Below are positions 32,347 to 40,955 of a DNA stretch of 64,000 nt, one piece after another; within the stretch, counting starts at the first letter, position 1; each line of letters opens with the position of its first letter. The translations under genes and the position numbers were made by a program. The notes below the pieces were generated by a model, which saw nothing but the letters and a program-made list of their open reading frames with translations, had not been told where the DNA came from and did no database searches. This stretch comes from Trichomonas vaginalis G3. Its lineage: Eukaryota > Parabasalia > Trichomonadida > Trichomonadidae. The stretch lies in NCBI RefSeq assembly GCF_026262505.1, contig NC_067204.1:16594165-16658164 (forward strand), read 5' to 3'.

Positions 32347-32640
32347 AAATTATTTTTGCTGAATTCAGCAACAAAATGAACGAGGTCAGGATGTATGTAA
32401 ATACCTTTGAATTCATTTATAACGCCCTTAGTAAGCTCATAAAATGCTTGTTTTGAGGTCGAGCCACTTTTGGCTCCACCGTATTCTTTCAACCAAAACT
32501 CAAGAATTTCCTGCATGAATTTTGTATAAAAAGCAACAGTCCGAATTCCGGCGGTTGCTATATTCTTCACAAAATGCTTTATAATACTCTTCCCAGGACT
32601 TATTTTCCAACAACTTTCTAAAGTCTTTCCTAAACTGACT
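32343..32640 (-). pseudogene. Second KilA-N-like remnant
   Basis: Remains of a KilA-N-like domain: SWEEYYKAFCEEYS near the start and KGIYIHPDLVHFVAEF near the end, the latter being the typical YVHPDL segment. The piece is broken and shorter than the domain alone would need. It is bounded by hairpin modules on both sides. Confidence 0.5.
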
Positions 32641-32707
32641 GACTGACTGACAGCACAAAGTGGCTTAACGAAAACATTAATATATAAAATTCATGAAAAT
32701 TCAAGAG

Positions 32708-32745
32708 GGTGAAAAAAAGAGGTGAAATCTCACCTCTTCACCTAA
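32708..32745. repeat. Hairpin module, copy 3, 3' of the Pro/Gln-rich gene
   Basis: GGTGAAAAAAAGAGGTGAAA followed by TCTCACCTCTTCACCTAA is the same module as in the 11.1 kb element (AGGTGAAATCTCACCTC), directly before the stop of the minus-strand gene at 32747. Confidence 0.75.
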
Positions 32746-32746
32746 A

Positions 32747-33085
32747 TTATATTTTTTGGTCCGGGAACAACTTTCTCTCAATTGGAGCTGTAGCATACTC
32801 TTTGCGTAAGCGGTTCAGACCTTCTTCGAAGTCTTGGTCTCTCTTGGACTGAGATTGGAATTGGAATTGCTGGGGTGGAGCTTGCTGGAACAACCAAGGG
32901 TTGGGGAAGTAAGGCATAGGCTGAGGAGGGTAGTTCGGGAAGCCTTGTGGTGGGTAGTAACCTTGAGGTGGAAATTGGTAGTAATTCGGAGGTACTTGCT
33001 GGAACTGAGGTTGCTGAGGAGACTGTTGTGGTTCTTTAGGTTCCTCTGGTTTGGGAATGGACTCGGTTGGTGGGACGTCGGACAT
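32747..33085 (-). CDS. Pro/Gln/Tyr-rich small protein
   Basis: 112 residues. The first 80 are low complexity (PQQPQFQQVPPNYYQFPPQG and similar). The last 30 are charged (RDQDFEEGLNRLRKEYATAP). There is no domain I can name. Low-complexity Pro/Gln/Tyr proteins can be virion tegument-like or scaffold proteins, but nothing here proves it. It is divergent from the gene at 33375, with a repeat-filled 289-base region between them that probably drives both. The frame is whole. Confidence 0.6.
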   Translation of the reverse strand: MSDVPPTESIPKPEEPKEPQQSPQQPQFQQVPPNYYQFPPQGYYPPQGFPNYPPQPMPYFPNPWLFQQAPPQQFQFQSQSKRDQDFEEGLNRLRKEYATAPIERKLFPDQKI

Positions 33086-33094
33086 TCGTTTGTG

Positions 33095-33370
33095 TCATGT
33101 CGGAAGGAAGAACTTTTCCTGTCGGAAGGAAAAACTTTTCCTGTCGGAAGGAAAATTTTTTCTGTCGGAAGGAAAATTTTTTCTAAAGTTCGACCAAAAA
33201 GTTCTCAATTTTCGAAAATTTGAATGGTTTACGGACGGACAACTGGAAGAGTTCTTCCTGTCGGAAGGAAAAATTTTTCCCTTTGTCCGGAAAATTTTTT
33301 CCTGTCGGATGGAAGAGTTCTTCCTGTCGGAAGGAAAAATTTTTCCCTTTGTCCGGAAAATATTTTCCTG
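33095..33370. promoter_or_regulatory. Repeated TTCCTGTCGGAAGGAA sites between divergent genes
   Basis: TTCC-TGTC-GGAA is a short dyad. It or a close variant occurs about seven times here (33100-33180 and 33255-33375), partly within a 65-bp tandem duplication (33246-33374). The position between two divergent genes suggests binding sites for a regulator or a replication protein. A frame runs through the repeats upstream of 33375, but it encodes only the repeat. Confidence 0.6.
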
Positions 33371-33374
33371 TCGG

Positions 33375-33749
33375 ATGGAAGAACTTGGAATGCAAGAAAG
33401 ACTTGACGAGGCAATTTACCTCATTGAACTTAACGACTGCGTAAAAGACTACTTGCGCAAGGTCATGAAGCCCAAGGTCAAGTTTACCACTATTTCTGGA
33501 AGGTCTACACTTCAGCTCGAGACTTCGACTGGAATTCCAATTCAAATACCAGACGGGACAGCCTACGATGGCATAAAGGACGCCAAAAGAGAAGCTCTTG
33601 TTAAGTTCCTAAACAAACGTCCTTGGATAAAAATACCAAACAAGGAGAACCCCCTACCCCATATGAAATTGGCAATTCAGTCTCTCCTTCACTTCTCTGG
33701 TCAGCCGTTCTACATAACCTGTGAAGGCGACATTCAGCCAGTTCAGTAA
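33375..33749 (+). CDS. 124-aa Maverick protein, function unknown
   Basis: The protein begins MEELGMQERLDEAIYLIELN. It has a helical start, a beta-prone middle (KVKFTTISGRSTLQLETSTG) and a mixed end (KLAIQSLLHFSGQPFYITCEG). No known motif. The frame stays open further upstream through the TTCC/GGAA repeats, but that part is a mere translation of the repeat, so I start at 33375; the next Met (codon 6) is also possible. Family not recognised. Confidence 0.55.
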   Translation: MEELGMQERLDEAIYLIELNDCVKDYLRKVMKPKVKFTTISGRSTLQLETSTGIPIQIPDGTAYDGIKDAKREALVKFLNKRPWIKIPNKENPLPHMKLAIQSLLHFSGQPFYITCEGDIQPVQ

Positions 33750-33863
33750 ACATCTCATTTTAACTCACTTTTTTTATGTTTTTTGTGAAATTGTCAAAAA
33801 TAAATTGTTTTCATGAGTTTTCTACGATGTTAGAAAAAATGTTATTTTCTAATATCTTCACAT

Positions 33864-34724
33864 TCAATACTTTTTCAGCACTTTTCCGTAGTTATATATG
33901 AAAGACAATTCGAGATAAAAGTCATAGTACATTGGAATAATATGTTGCACACCATTTGTTGTGAACCAAACTTGAAAGTCAGAGAAACTGTTACTAGGTG
34001 GTTCGTAGAATTTAGAAGCAAAGTCATAAAGGTCCTTACCAATACATAGAAAACTATTGTTGCTTGAACTGAAACTTGCATGACACATAACATTTTGAGG
34101 GTCAAACACGTTTCTATAAACCATCAAATCTGCTGGTGGAAGTATAAATTTAAATGGACCATCTGGTGGTAATGGTTCGTTCTGGTTTAGTAACCGAAGA
34201 AATTGTGCCCAAGAACGTTTGTCTACTTCCCAAAATAAAAACTCTGTATCTCTTGGAGGGTTAATTTCAATCTTTTGAAATGAAACGGTGGAGTTCATCT
34301 TGTCATATTCTAGTTTCAGATAGTATGTTCCATTTAGTAAAGAGTCGTATTTTTTTTGAAATTCCCAATAATATTTGTTCATTTGAGTTTGAAAGTCATC
34401 TAGAGTTTTCTCAAGACTTTCGTCTGAACGAACTGTAAAGATTCTCATTTCGTCAAATTTGTCTATTAGACCATCAGAACCTTCATACTGCCCATGAAAA
34501 TATACTGCGAACATAAATGCGTTAGTTCTATTTGAAAACAAAACTCTTCTAAATCCTATTGCCTTTGCATCTGAAGGACTTTGAAGCCAACGAATTGGAT
34601 AGTCAAACATGTATGCTCGGGATGAAATTTCTCCATCTGAAATAGTCCTACCAGCATTTGTAAAGATATAGTCTAACGGTTTTGTATCTGCTACTTTTGT
34701 TCTTTGTTTTTCAACCTGAAGCAT
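33864..34724 (-). CDS. 286-aa Maverick protein with a decayed paralogue in the same element
   Basis: The protein shares KPLDYIFTN, FDYPIRWLQSPSDAKAIGFR and FDPQNVMCHASFSS with the remnant at 40956-41798, so the element carries two copies of this family. It is rich in aromatic and beta-prone segments (YYLKLEYDKM, FKFILPPADLMVY), with no membrane span or enzyme motif, compatible with a virion surface or minor capsid protein. That role is inference from composition and from the company of capsid genes. The frame is whole; the context ATTAAATG precedes it. Confidence 0.65.
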   Translation of the reverse strand: MLQVEKQRTKVADTKPLDYIFTNAGRTISDGEISSRAYMFDYPIRWLQSPSDAKAIGFRRVLFSNRTNAFMFAVYFHGQYEGSDGLIDKFDEMRIFTVRSDESLEKTLDDFQTQMNKYYWEFQKKYDSLLNGTYYLKLEYDKMNSTVSFQKIEINPPRDTEFLFWEVDKRSWAQFLRLLNQNEPLPPDGPFKFILPPADLMVYRNVFDPQNVMCHASFSSSNNSFLCIGKDLYDFASKFYEPPSNSFSDFQVWFTTNGVQHIIPMYYDFYLELSFIYNYGKVLKKY

Positions 34725-34874
34725 TTAATATATGTAAAAATATATTGTTTTAAAATGGTATGCCATTTCATATTTCTCATCTAACAAACAAGTTTCCCAA
34801 CGGTCTTCTCCAACAAACTCAGCGTACATTTCAAATAAAATTTAAAAAATGTCACTTTTTAAAAAATGAATTTT

Positions 34875-36296
34875 TTATTTCATGCAATGTTTTATTTCTG
34901 TGCCGTCTTCAAGTATGCCCCAATATTTCCTTTTCGATATTACATGAACTTCGGAAAATACCTTATCTAGCTTAAAACAGCCCATCTTTTCACCGACCAT
35001 TCCCATTTCAATGAGTTTGTTGTATCCTTCTTCGTTCGTCATGAGTGCGTCAATGTTCTCATAGTAAACCTTCACTTTGGATTTGACTTCGGAGAAGAAT
35101 TTGTTGTAGTTGTCAAGGACTGCCTTTGCGAACTGAGGGTAAGACCAATGTTCGACAATAGGTTTTAATGTGGTTACTAAGCCACTTTGACCTTGAGTGA
35201 ATTCGTACTTCAAAACAAAAGGAGAAAACCTTTCAACAAAGTTGTCGACCTTCTCATAATGTTTACTCTTCATCTCTTGAGGTTTCTTAATGGAATATCC
35301 CCATGTCGAATTCATAAGCAATTTGAGTGTCATTGCAAGTTTGGGGTTTGAAGCTTTCCTAATATCATACAGTTGTTGTATGACTTTTCCAACTGTATAG
35401 TTCCTTCCCGGGAACTCACCATCTTCGTTTGGAATTCCAGTCGGAATATATTGGACAAACCTCATGTATGCAGCGTTAAGGTCGACATAGTATATCTTTT
35501 CATCTGAGTCGAACTTGTCGCAACCAATTGGTCCAGTTTGTGGAAATTCAAGTGAGTCTCTTATCTTCTGAGAAACTTCTCCTGTTATCTCATAAACATC
35601 GTCGAAGCAACCTGTTTCATATAAAACCTTCTGACCTAACTCAGATGCTCTCCAATACAATTTGACGTCAATTGGATGTCTCAATGGAAGTTTGTTTATA
35701 GCATATTGAAGTTCTTGCAACCTCATTGGAAGTTCTTCTGGTTCAGGTTGGTATCCGAACATACCAACCCCTTGTGGAACTGTGTACTTCTTTTGTACTA
35801 GAACTTTGTCTGGAACAACTTTTGGTCTTGCTAACAATGAAAAGTTTGTTTCGTCTTTTGGTACAAAAGTTTCTGTCAGCTTGTCATCTGGAATTGGTTC
35901 CAACAAACCTTTCTCGAAAAGAATGTTTACAGCTCTGACAATGTTGCACTTACTTTTACCAAAGAATGGGTTTGTAAGACTTTCGTTCAACATGAAGTGG
36001 TTGTGGACAATTACAATCTTCAACCATGGTAAGTCTTTGTCAACAACATAGTCGTCATGTGAAGAACCTTTAGCTGTAGGTATGTTGACTCGGATATTGA
36101 CATTTGCCAACGGTGCAATTTTTGCCAATTGACCTCTGAGAATGTACCTTGTCTTCACACATGACTCAAGATACTTCATCTTCTCATCTGTAACAAGACC
36201 ATAGTTCCTGAGACATGTAAGAATACAAGGTTCATTGACAATTGTTTCAATTGAATTGTAAATTCCATACCTTGTCAAGTCAATGTCAGTAGTCAT
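34875..36296 (-). CDS. Family B DNA polymerase (Polinton PolB), palm segment
   Basis: 473 residues containing the catalytic region of a family B polymerase. The motif A region is YYVDLNAAYMRFV (about 265), motif B KLLMNSTWGYSIKK (about 322) and the motif C region VYYENIDALM (about 406). A thumb-like tail contains KRKYWGI. Mavericks carry a protein-primed PolB that copies the element. The piece is much shorter than a full PolB, which has an exonuclease half of several hundred residues, so the gene looks incomplete. Nothing recognisable as the exonuclease half lies upstream. Confidence 0.8.
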   Translation of the reverse strand: MTTDIDLTRYGIYNSIETIVNEPCILTCLRNYGLVTDEKMKYLESCVKTRYILRGQLAKIAPLANVNIRVNIPTAKGSSHDDYVVDKDLPWLKIVIVHNHFMLNESLTNPFFGKSKCNIVRAVNILFEKGLLEPIPDDKLTETFVPKDETNFSLLARPKVVPDKVLVQKKYTVPQGVGMFGYQPEPEELPMRLQELQYAINKLPLRHPIDVKLYWRASELGQKVLYETGCFDDVYEITGEVSQKIRDSLEFPQTGPIGCDKFDSDEKIYYVDLNAAYMRFVQYIPTGIPNEDGEFPGRNYTVGKVIQQLYDIRKASNPKLAMTLKLLMNSTWGYSIKKPQEMKSKHYEKVDNFVERFSPFVLKYEFTQGQSGLVTTLKPIVEHWSYPQFAKAVLDNYNKFFSEVKSKVKVYYENIDALMTNEEGYNKLIEMGMVGEKMGCFKLDKVFSEVHVISKRKYWGILEDGTEIKHCMK

Positions 36297-36461
36297 GTGA
36301 TTTTATCCCAAGCATATGGGGATTCTAAATTTTTGTCCCTATCGTTATCCCAATTGAATTTTTTTTTGGAATTTAAAAATTTTTTTTTCTCCATGTAAAC
36401 TTAAATTTTAATTTTTACCACTAAAATGCAATATTTCAACAAATTAATGAGTAATAATATT

Positions 36462-37211
36462 TTAATTTATAATAAATATTATGAACGGGAAGTATCCAGC
36501 ATGTTGTCTGACTGCTTGAGGGTTAGGTTGGTACCATTCGAACTTGACACTTGCAATTCCTTCAATTGCATTCAAAATGTCTGAGTCGGAGTCAACCATT
36601 TGTTCTCTCTTTGTAGTCTTGAAAGCGTCAAGAAGTTTTGCGGCTGTTTGTTCATTGCCATGTGCATAGTAAATGTGACCATCCAAATCTGTTATGGTCA
36701 ATCTGAGATTGTGTCCTTTCTTATTTCCGTCTTGAATTGCAGCAAGTACTCCCATGAAGCCTTCTTTGTTCTTTCCTTCGTCAAAGTTTACTGTAAAGGT
36801 TCGACCAGATGTAATTTGACTTCTAACTTCACGATACTTTTCATATGCATATCTTGTTCTTTCCATGGGAGCATGTGTGTCTTCACCTTTTCCTTTTTTC
36901 CTTCTCAAAGGATGCAATTGTTCGTCATGTTTCCAGTAGAATCTGGCAAAGCCGTCGTGTCCTTCAACTTGAGGTTCACTAACATCGAAAGGCATGTCCA
37001 TAAGACGTTCTTCTTCTAACCTCTCTAGTCTGTTTGGATAATTGGCACGTGCTGTTTCCAAATCCATTTCGTAGCCAAGACCAGACAATTTGTCATAGAC
37101 TTTTATGGGTCTTCCCTTCCTATATTTAAAATTCTTCGAAACTCTCCAACCATATCTTTGCAACTCTGCTTTTATTCTAGCAGACTTTCTATCCATTCTA
37201 TATGGGGGCAT
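36462..37211 (-). CDS. 249-aa basic Maverick protein, function unknown
   Basis: It starts MPPYRMDRKSARIKAELQRY. It has a basic N-terminal third (about residues 1-60), a charged middle with RRKKGKGEDTHAP, and a small alpha/beta domain (RTFTVNFDEGKNKEGFMGVL and LRLTITDLDGHIYYAHGNEQ, about 135-200). The basic head would suit nucleic-acid binding. It lies just upstream of the polymerase segment on the same strand, so a role beside PolB (for example terminal protein) is conceivable but unproven. The upstream context TTTTTATAAAAATG is the same as that of the helicase gene. Confidence 0.6.
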   Translation of the reverse strand: MPPYRMDRKSARIKAELQRYGWRVSKNFKYRKGRPIKVYDKLSGLGYEMDLETARANYPNRLERLEEERLMDMPFDVSEPQVEGHDGFARFYWKHDEQLHPLRRKKGKGEDTHAPMERTRYAYEKYREVRSQITSGRTFTVNFDEGKNKEGFMGVLAAIQDGNKKGHNLRLTITDLDGHIYYAHGNEQTAAKLLDAFKTTKREQMVDSDSDILNAIEGIASVKFEWYQPNPQAVRQHAGYFPFIIFIIN

Positions 37212-37242
37212 TTTTATAAAAATAAAAAAATATTTTTTTTCT

Positions 37243-37827
37243 TTACTTTACATAACCGCCTGCTGCCATAAGTCTTTGACGCCAACCCATACCAGCTAAT
37301 GAAGGTTGACTTGGTTTAGTTTGGAAACTAAACTTTGGTTTTGGTTTATCTTCAGTTTTTGGTTTTTCTTCTTCTATCGGTTTTTCGTCACTTTTTGGTT
37401 CCTCTGACTTTACTTCACTTGCAGGAACAGTTGTGTCGTCAACATCTTCATAAATATCATATGTCATTTGTTTTTGTTTTCCTTTCAACTTTTTGTGTTT
37501 GTTGTAAAGTTTAGAATATTTCGACTCTAAGTCAATGAGATGTTCTATAATGAACTGTTGGTCAGTGAAGTAAACTTTTCCATCTGTTGTCTCGAAAGCT
37601 CCTTCAGACTTCAATATTTTATTTGTGAGAGTCTGTTTCTTTTTTGAGATACTAGCCGTTCCATTTCTATGAAAAGTGACTTTATAGTTAGGGTTTGTAT
37701 TTCCAGACCTGGCACTTTCTATTATTGAATTTTTCTCTTCATCTGTAAGTTCTATGACAGGTTTTGACAATGGTTCTGAACTTTTTGTTTGTGGTGTCAA
37801 ATCTACCGTTTCAACTTCTTCGGTCAT
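37243..37827 (-). CDS. 194-aa charged Maverick protein
   Basis: An acidic head and tail flank a small core (about 45-130: YKVTFHRNGTASISKKKQT and a coiled coil LESKYSKLYNKHKKLKGKQK). The C-terminal Lys/Glu/Pro segment (KPIEEEKPKTEDKPKPKFS) ends in GMGWRQRLMAAGGYVK. No family recognised; low-complexity acidic proteins of this kind may be virion-internal. The start context TTACTGAGATGAAATG is shared with the two small genes upstream. Confidence 0.6.
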   Translation of the reverse strand: MTEEVETVDLTPQTKSSEPLSKPVIELTDEEKNSIIESARSGNTNPNYKVTFHRNGTASISKKKQTLTNKILKSEGAFETTDGKVYFTDQQFIIEHLIDLESKYSKLYNKHKKLKGKQKQMTYDIYEDVDDTTVPASEVKSEEPKSDEKPIEEEKPKTEDKPKPKFSFQTKPSQPSLAGMGWRQRLMAAGGYVK

Positions 37828-37846
37828 TTCATCTCAGTAAAAAAAT

Positions 37847-37987
37847 TTAGTTTGGTTTGTTTTCAACTGGTTGTTTAGGTTTTTTAAGTCGGTCTAAAAC
37901 TTCCTGAGGTATAGGAAGAACTTTACAAACACGTGGTGTAAAAGGTGGTCTTCCATGACTTATTCTGTTTAAAGCTGCATTGTTCAT
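37847..37987 (-). CDS. 46-aa small protein, tandem copy 1
   Basis: Begins MNNAALNRISHGRPPF and shares its last 30 residues (PRVC, then VLPIPQEVLDRLKKPKQP, to VENKPN) with the next gene. The two lie in a roughly 160-bp tandem duplication that includes the start context GAGATGAAATG. Function unknown; the very conserved C-terminus suggests a short binding peptide. Confidence 0.5.
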   Translation of the reverse strand: MNNAALNRISHGRPPFTPRVCKVLPIPQEVLDRLKKPKQPVENKPN

Positions 37988-38006
37988 TTCATCTCAGTAA
38001 AAAAAT

Positions 38007-38159
38007 TTAGTTTGGTTTGTTTTCAACTGGTTGTTTAGGTTTTTTAAGTCGGTCTAAAACTTCCTGAGGTATAGGAAGAACTTCACAAACACGTGGTGTA
38101 AATGCTGGAAGCCGACAAATCCATCTTGAACTCATTTGTCTCAATGCTGCATTGTTCAT
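38007..38159 (-). CDS. 50-aa small protein, tandem copy 2
   Basis: Begins MNNAALRQMSSRWICRLPAF; its C-terminal 30 residues match copy 1 except for one position (K to E). The variable middle against an almost unchanged end and start context suggests selection rather than drift. Confidence 0.5.
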   Translation of the reverse strand: MNNAALRQMSSRWICRLPAFTPRVCEVLPIPQEVLDRLKKPKQPVENKPN

Positions 38160-38178
38160 TTCATCTCAATAAAAAACT

Positions 38179-38580
38179 TTACATTCCCCACGTTTGAGGC
38201 GGTTGAGGTTGGTTATTGTTTACCCACTGTTGTGCATGGTTATATCCTCTGTTAAAGAATCTTTCACCTTGGTCCATATAGTGTCCTGCTTGGTTATAGT
38301 AGTCATTTGCTTTGTTATAATAGTTTCCTGCTTGTCTTCCTACATTGTCCATCCATCCTTGAACTTTTCCTCTTGTTTCAGGATTTGGAATAAGATTTGT
38401 TGCATCTCGTGCTACATCCCAACCTTTCTGTACAGTTTGTATAATAGGTTGTGCTTTCTCTTTAAGTATACCTAATGTACTCAAAATCTTCCTTCCAACT
38501 CCAAATGCACCTCTGGCTATTGTTCCCACTGCGGGCAAAAATCTGGATGCAACTCCTGCTAATGCGCCAAATAAACACAT
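38179..38580 (-). CDS. Small Gly/Ala amphipathic protein, possible membrane-active virion protein
   Basis: 133 residues. The N-terminal 45 form an amphipathic, Gly/Ala-rich stretch (LAGVASRFLPAVGTIARGAF, then GVGRKILSTLGIL), a pattern like the membrane-active peptides of non-enveloped capsid viruses such as adenovirus pVI. The rest is Asn/Gln/Tyr-rich with NYYNKANDYYNQAGHYMDQG repeats. The adenovirus comparison is analogy only. A related pattern is visible in the remnant at 41810-42060. The frame is whole and convergent with nothing; it is divergent from the integrase, 17 bases away. Confidence 0.55.
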   Translation of the reverse strand: MCLFGALAGVASRFLPAVGTIARGAFGVGRKILSTLGILKEKAQPIIQTVQKGWDVARDATNLIPNPETRGKVQGWMDNVGRQAGNYYNKANDYYNQAGHYMDQGERFFNRGYNHAQQWVNNNQPQPPQTWGM

Positions 38581-38597
38581 TTCTTATAGGGTAAAAA

Positions 38598-39692
38598 ATG
38601 ACGAATCCGAACAAGGACCCCTATGTTTCTAAAGCGACAAAGAAAGCACTCATGATAAAAATCTTTAGTTCAACACCAAATGCTTGGTTTATGGATATCT
38701 TGGAAAACATTCCGAGAGTTAGAACAGATGGACCTCCATACTGGTTAATATTTGTTGGTCAAAACACAAGATACTGTGAAGCCATACCATTATGGTCCAA
38801 AAATATTTTAGATGTGAAAACTGCTTTGACAATATTCGTTGACAAATACCATCCAACAAAACTGACATCTGACTGTGAAAGTTCTTTCAAATCAGATGAT
38901 GTAAAAAACTATCTGCGTTCAAAAAATGTAAACCAATATTTCATTGTCGACCAAAACCATTCTGCTCTTGGTGTCATTGACGGTTGTATAAAAATGTTAA
39001 GAGACTTAAACCAACCACAAGGTGGTGAAGCAAATGAAATGTCATATGACGACAAGTATAGACACTTCTCCATGGCAAAGATGAGACAAGTTTTAAATAT
39101 TTACAATAACCGTAAACAAAAAGGTTTGGGAAACCACTCCCCCGAAGAAATGAAAAACAACCCTGACTTAGAGAAAGACTATATATTTAATAATTTAGTC
39201 AAAAGAGACAAACAAGAAAGAATGCCGGGCTTCAAACTTCAGAAAGGTGACAAAGTAAAAATAGAAATACCTAAACGCGACCCATATGAAAATACTATTG
39301 ACTATGACAACAATGGGAACCCGACAGGTACTCACATTCGTGTTTGTAAAAATAGAAGAAAGTATACAAGAGAATATTATGAAGTTTTAGGCAAACATGG
39401 CAAAATGTACACACTGCAAGCAGAAGATAAAACTACTATTGCCAGACCTCGTTTCAAACTTGTCAAAGTTCAAGGTGGTATACTTTCAAAGACATTCCTA
39501 ACAAATATAAGACAACTCCTGACGAATATGCTAAAGAAGTTGAAAATGACGACTAAGCAATTCTATACCATGCGTAAACTGTCATGTAAGGTGGCATGTA
39601 TTCTTTACTTTGTCCCGTTGTTTGCGTATATCCTGAAACGAAATGTGTATGGTTTCCATCTCCCTGAGTGTCACTCCAGTAACAATTTATAG
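38598..39692 (+). CDS. Maverick integrase (retroviral-type, c-integrase)
   Basis: A retroviral-type core with the acidic series AWFMDILE (D33), TSDCESSF (D92) and, 36 residues on, GVIDGCIKM (D128), i.e. the D,D-35 spacing of the family. The C-terminal half contains a small basic beta domain (KGDKVKIEIPKRDP to RPRFKLVK) like the SH3/chromo-like tail of integrases. In Mavericks this enzyme inserts the linear element into the host chromosome. No zinc-binding HHCC head is evident. The 3' end overlaps the fibre gene on the other strand, and the gene may carry one break. Confidence 0.85.
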   Translation: MTNPNKDPYVSKATKKALMIKIFSSTPNAWFMDILENIPRVRTDGPPYWLIFVGQNTRYCEAIPLWSKNILDVKTALTIFVDKYHPTKLTSDCESSFKSDDVKNYLRSKNVNQYFIVDQNHSALGVIDGCIKMLRDLNQPQGGEANEMSYDDKYRHFSMAKMRQVLNIYNNRKQKGLGNHSPEEMKNNPDLEKDYIFNNLVKRDKQERMPGFKLQKGDKVKIEIPKRDPYENTIDYDNNGNPTGTHIRVCKNRRKYTREYYEVLGKHGKMYTLQAEDKTTIARPRFKLVKVQGGILSKTFLTNIRQLLTNMLKKLKMTTKQFYTMRKLSCKVACILYFVPLFAYILKRNVYGFHLPECHSSNNL

Positions 39693-40937
39693 CAAACTTA
39701 ACGTCGTCTTTAACATCATATCCTTTACCTTTTGTCATTCCTGACCAATCCCAATATCTATGCTTATGCCAACCTGCTTGAGATGTACTTAAATCTATGT
39801 AGTGACTGTGTGCAGGTAAATTTTCACCTGAAATCGTTTTACTTCCACCTGTTTCCTTTGAAGAGTTTGCACAATACAAAAACCTGTCGACTATTTGAGT
39901 CCAAGTTCCAAAACCAAGTACTACTTCTGGTCTGGTAGAGTTCATTGACGTATAAATAGAACCTATAGGATATAATGTTTGAAGTATTTCTGTCTTTAAT
40001 GTTTGAAGCTCTTTTTTGTCTGCTTTTTTATCATATAAATCTTGAGCAGTTCATTGAAACATATAATGAGCCAACCGGGTAAATAAGATTCGGCAAAATT
40101 TGTTTAAGCGCATTGAGTTCCTGTCTTAGATGCATAATGTCATCTAACTTTTCTTGAAGTTCATTTACGTCATAGATGTTATGTGTATGATGTTTTTGTG
40201 GGTATGTTCCTTCTGTCCATGCGAAAATATATTCTTTTGTTGCATCTACATATCCAGCTATCCATGTCGAGTCTGCTTTTGTATTCCTTAACTCTGTAAC
40301 ACCTTTCTCAAGCTCTTTCAACTGTTGTCCATCTTCCATTAAAGCTCTGTCATGACTTGAAACCGTTTGTGCCAACATATCTACAGTTTCTTTGTCAGCT
40401 TTGTCATCTAACTTTTCTTGAAGTTCATTTACGTCAGAGATGTTATGTGTATGATTTTTGTCGGCTTTATTTGAAACATCTATGTCAAGTCTTTGCAAAT
40501 GGACACTATCTTCCATTAAACCTCTGGTATGACTTGAAACCGTTTGTGCCAACATATCTACAGTTTCTTTGTCAGCTTTATTTTCAACATCCTCTTTTGT
40601 TGCATATGTTGCATCTGCTCTGTCATGTTCTTCTTGAACTTTTCAATGACATATTCTTTGTCAGCTTTTTGTCAACATCTGCTTTCAAAAGAAGTTCATT
40701 TATAGGTTTCTCGTTTAAAGTTCCTTTTGTTGGATTTATACAGACAGTATGGTTCTTATTGTCTTGAAACAGAAACTCATCTGTCATTGGTTTAATGTCA
40801 GTTTTAAGTTTTCCTTCTTTCAATGACTCAGATATCTTAGAATAGTTTGAAAAGTTTGTTGTGTTCTTATTTAGAGCTTGCATAATGAGTTGTCGGTTGT
40901 GTTGTATTTCTCTCATAGACGCTGTTTCATTTGACAT
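39553..40937 (-). pseudogene. Phage-tail-fibre-like protein, broken
   Basis: The C-terminal region has YPVGSLYVSMN followed by STRPEVVLGFGTWTQI, RFLYCANSSKETGGSKTI, LPAHSHYIDL and PPYMTVYAWYRIA, the known layout of the receptor-binding end of phage fibres and baseplate proteins. Two copies of HTHNISDVNELQEKLDD and KADKETV repeats precede it, as in trimeric fibre shafts. The N-terminus begins MSNETASMREIQHNRQ. Fibre shafts of this kind attach virions to cells, so the element once encoded a possible attachment protein. The copy is broken about three times. Confidence 0.75.
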
Positions 40938-40955
40938 TTTTATTATAGATAAAAT

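Noticed and set aside
33051-33374. A longer N-terminus for the gene at 33375
   Set aside because: The extra part translates the TTCC/GGAA repeats and would overlap the divergent gene's start.
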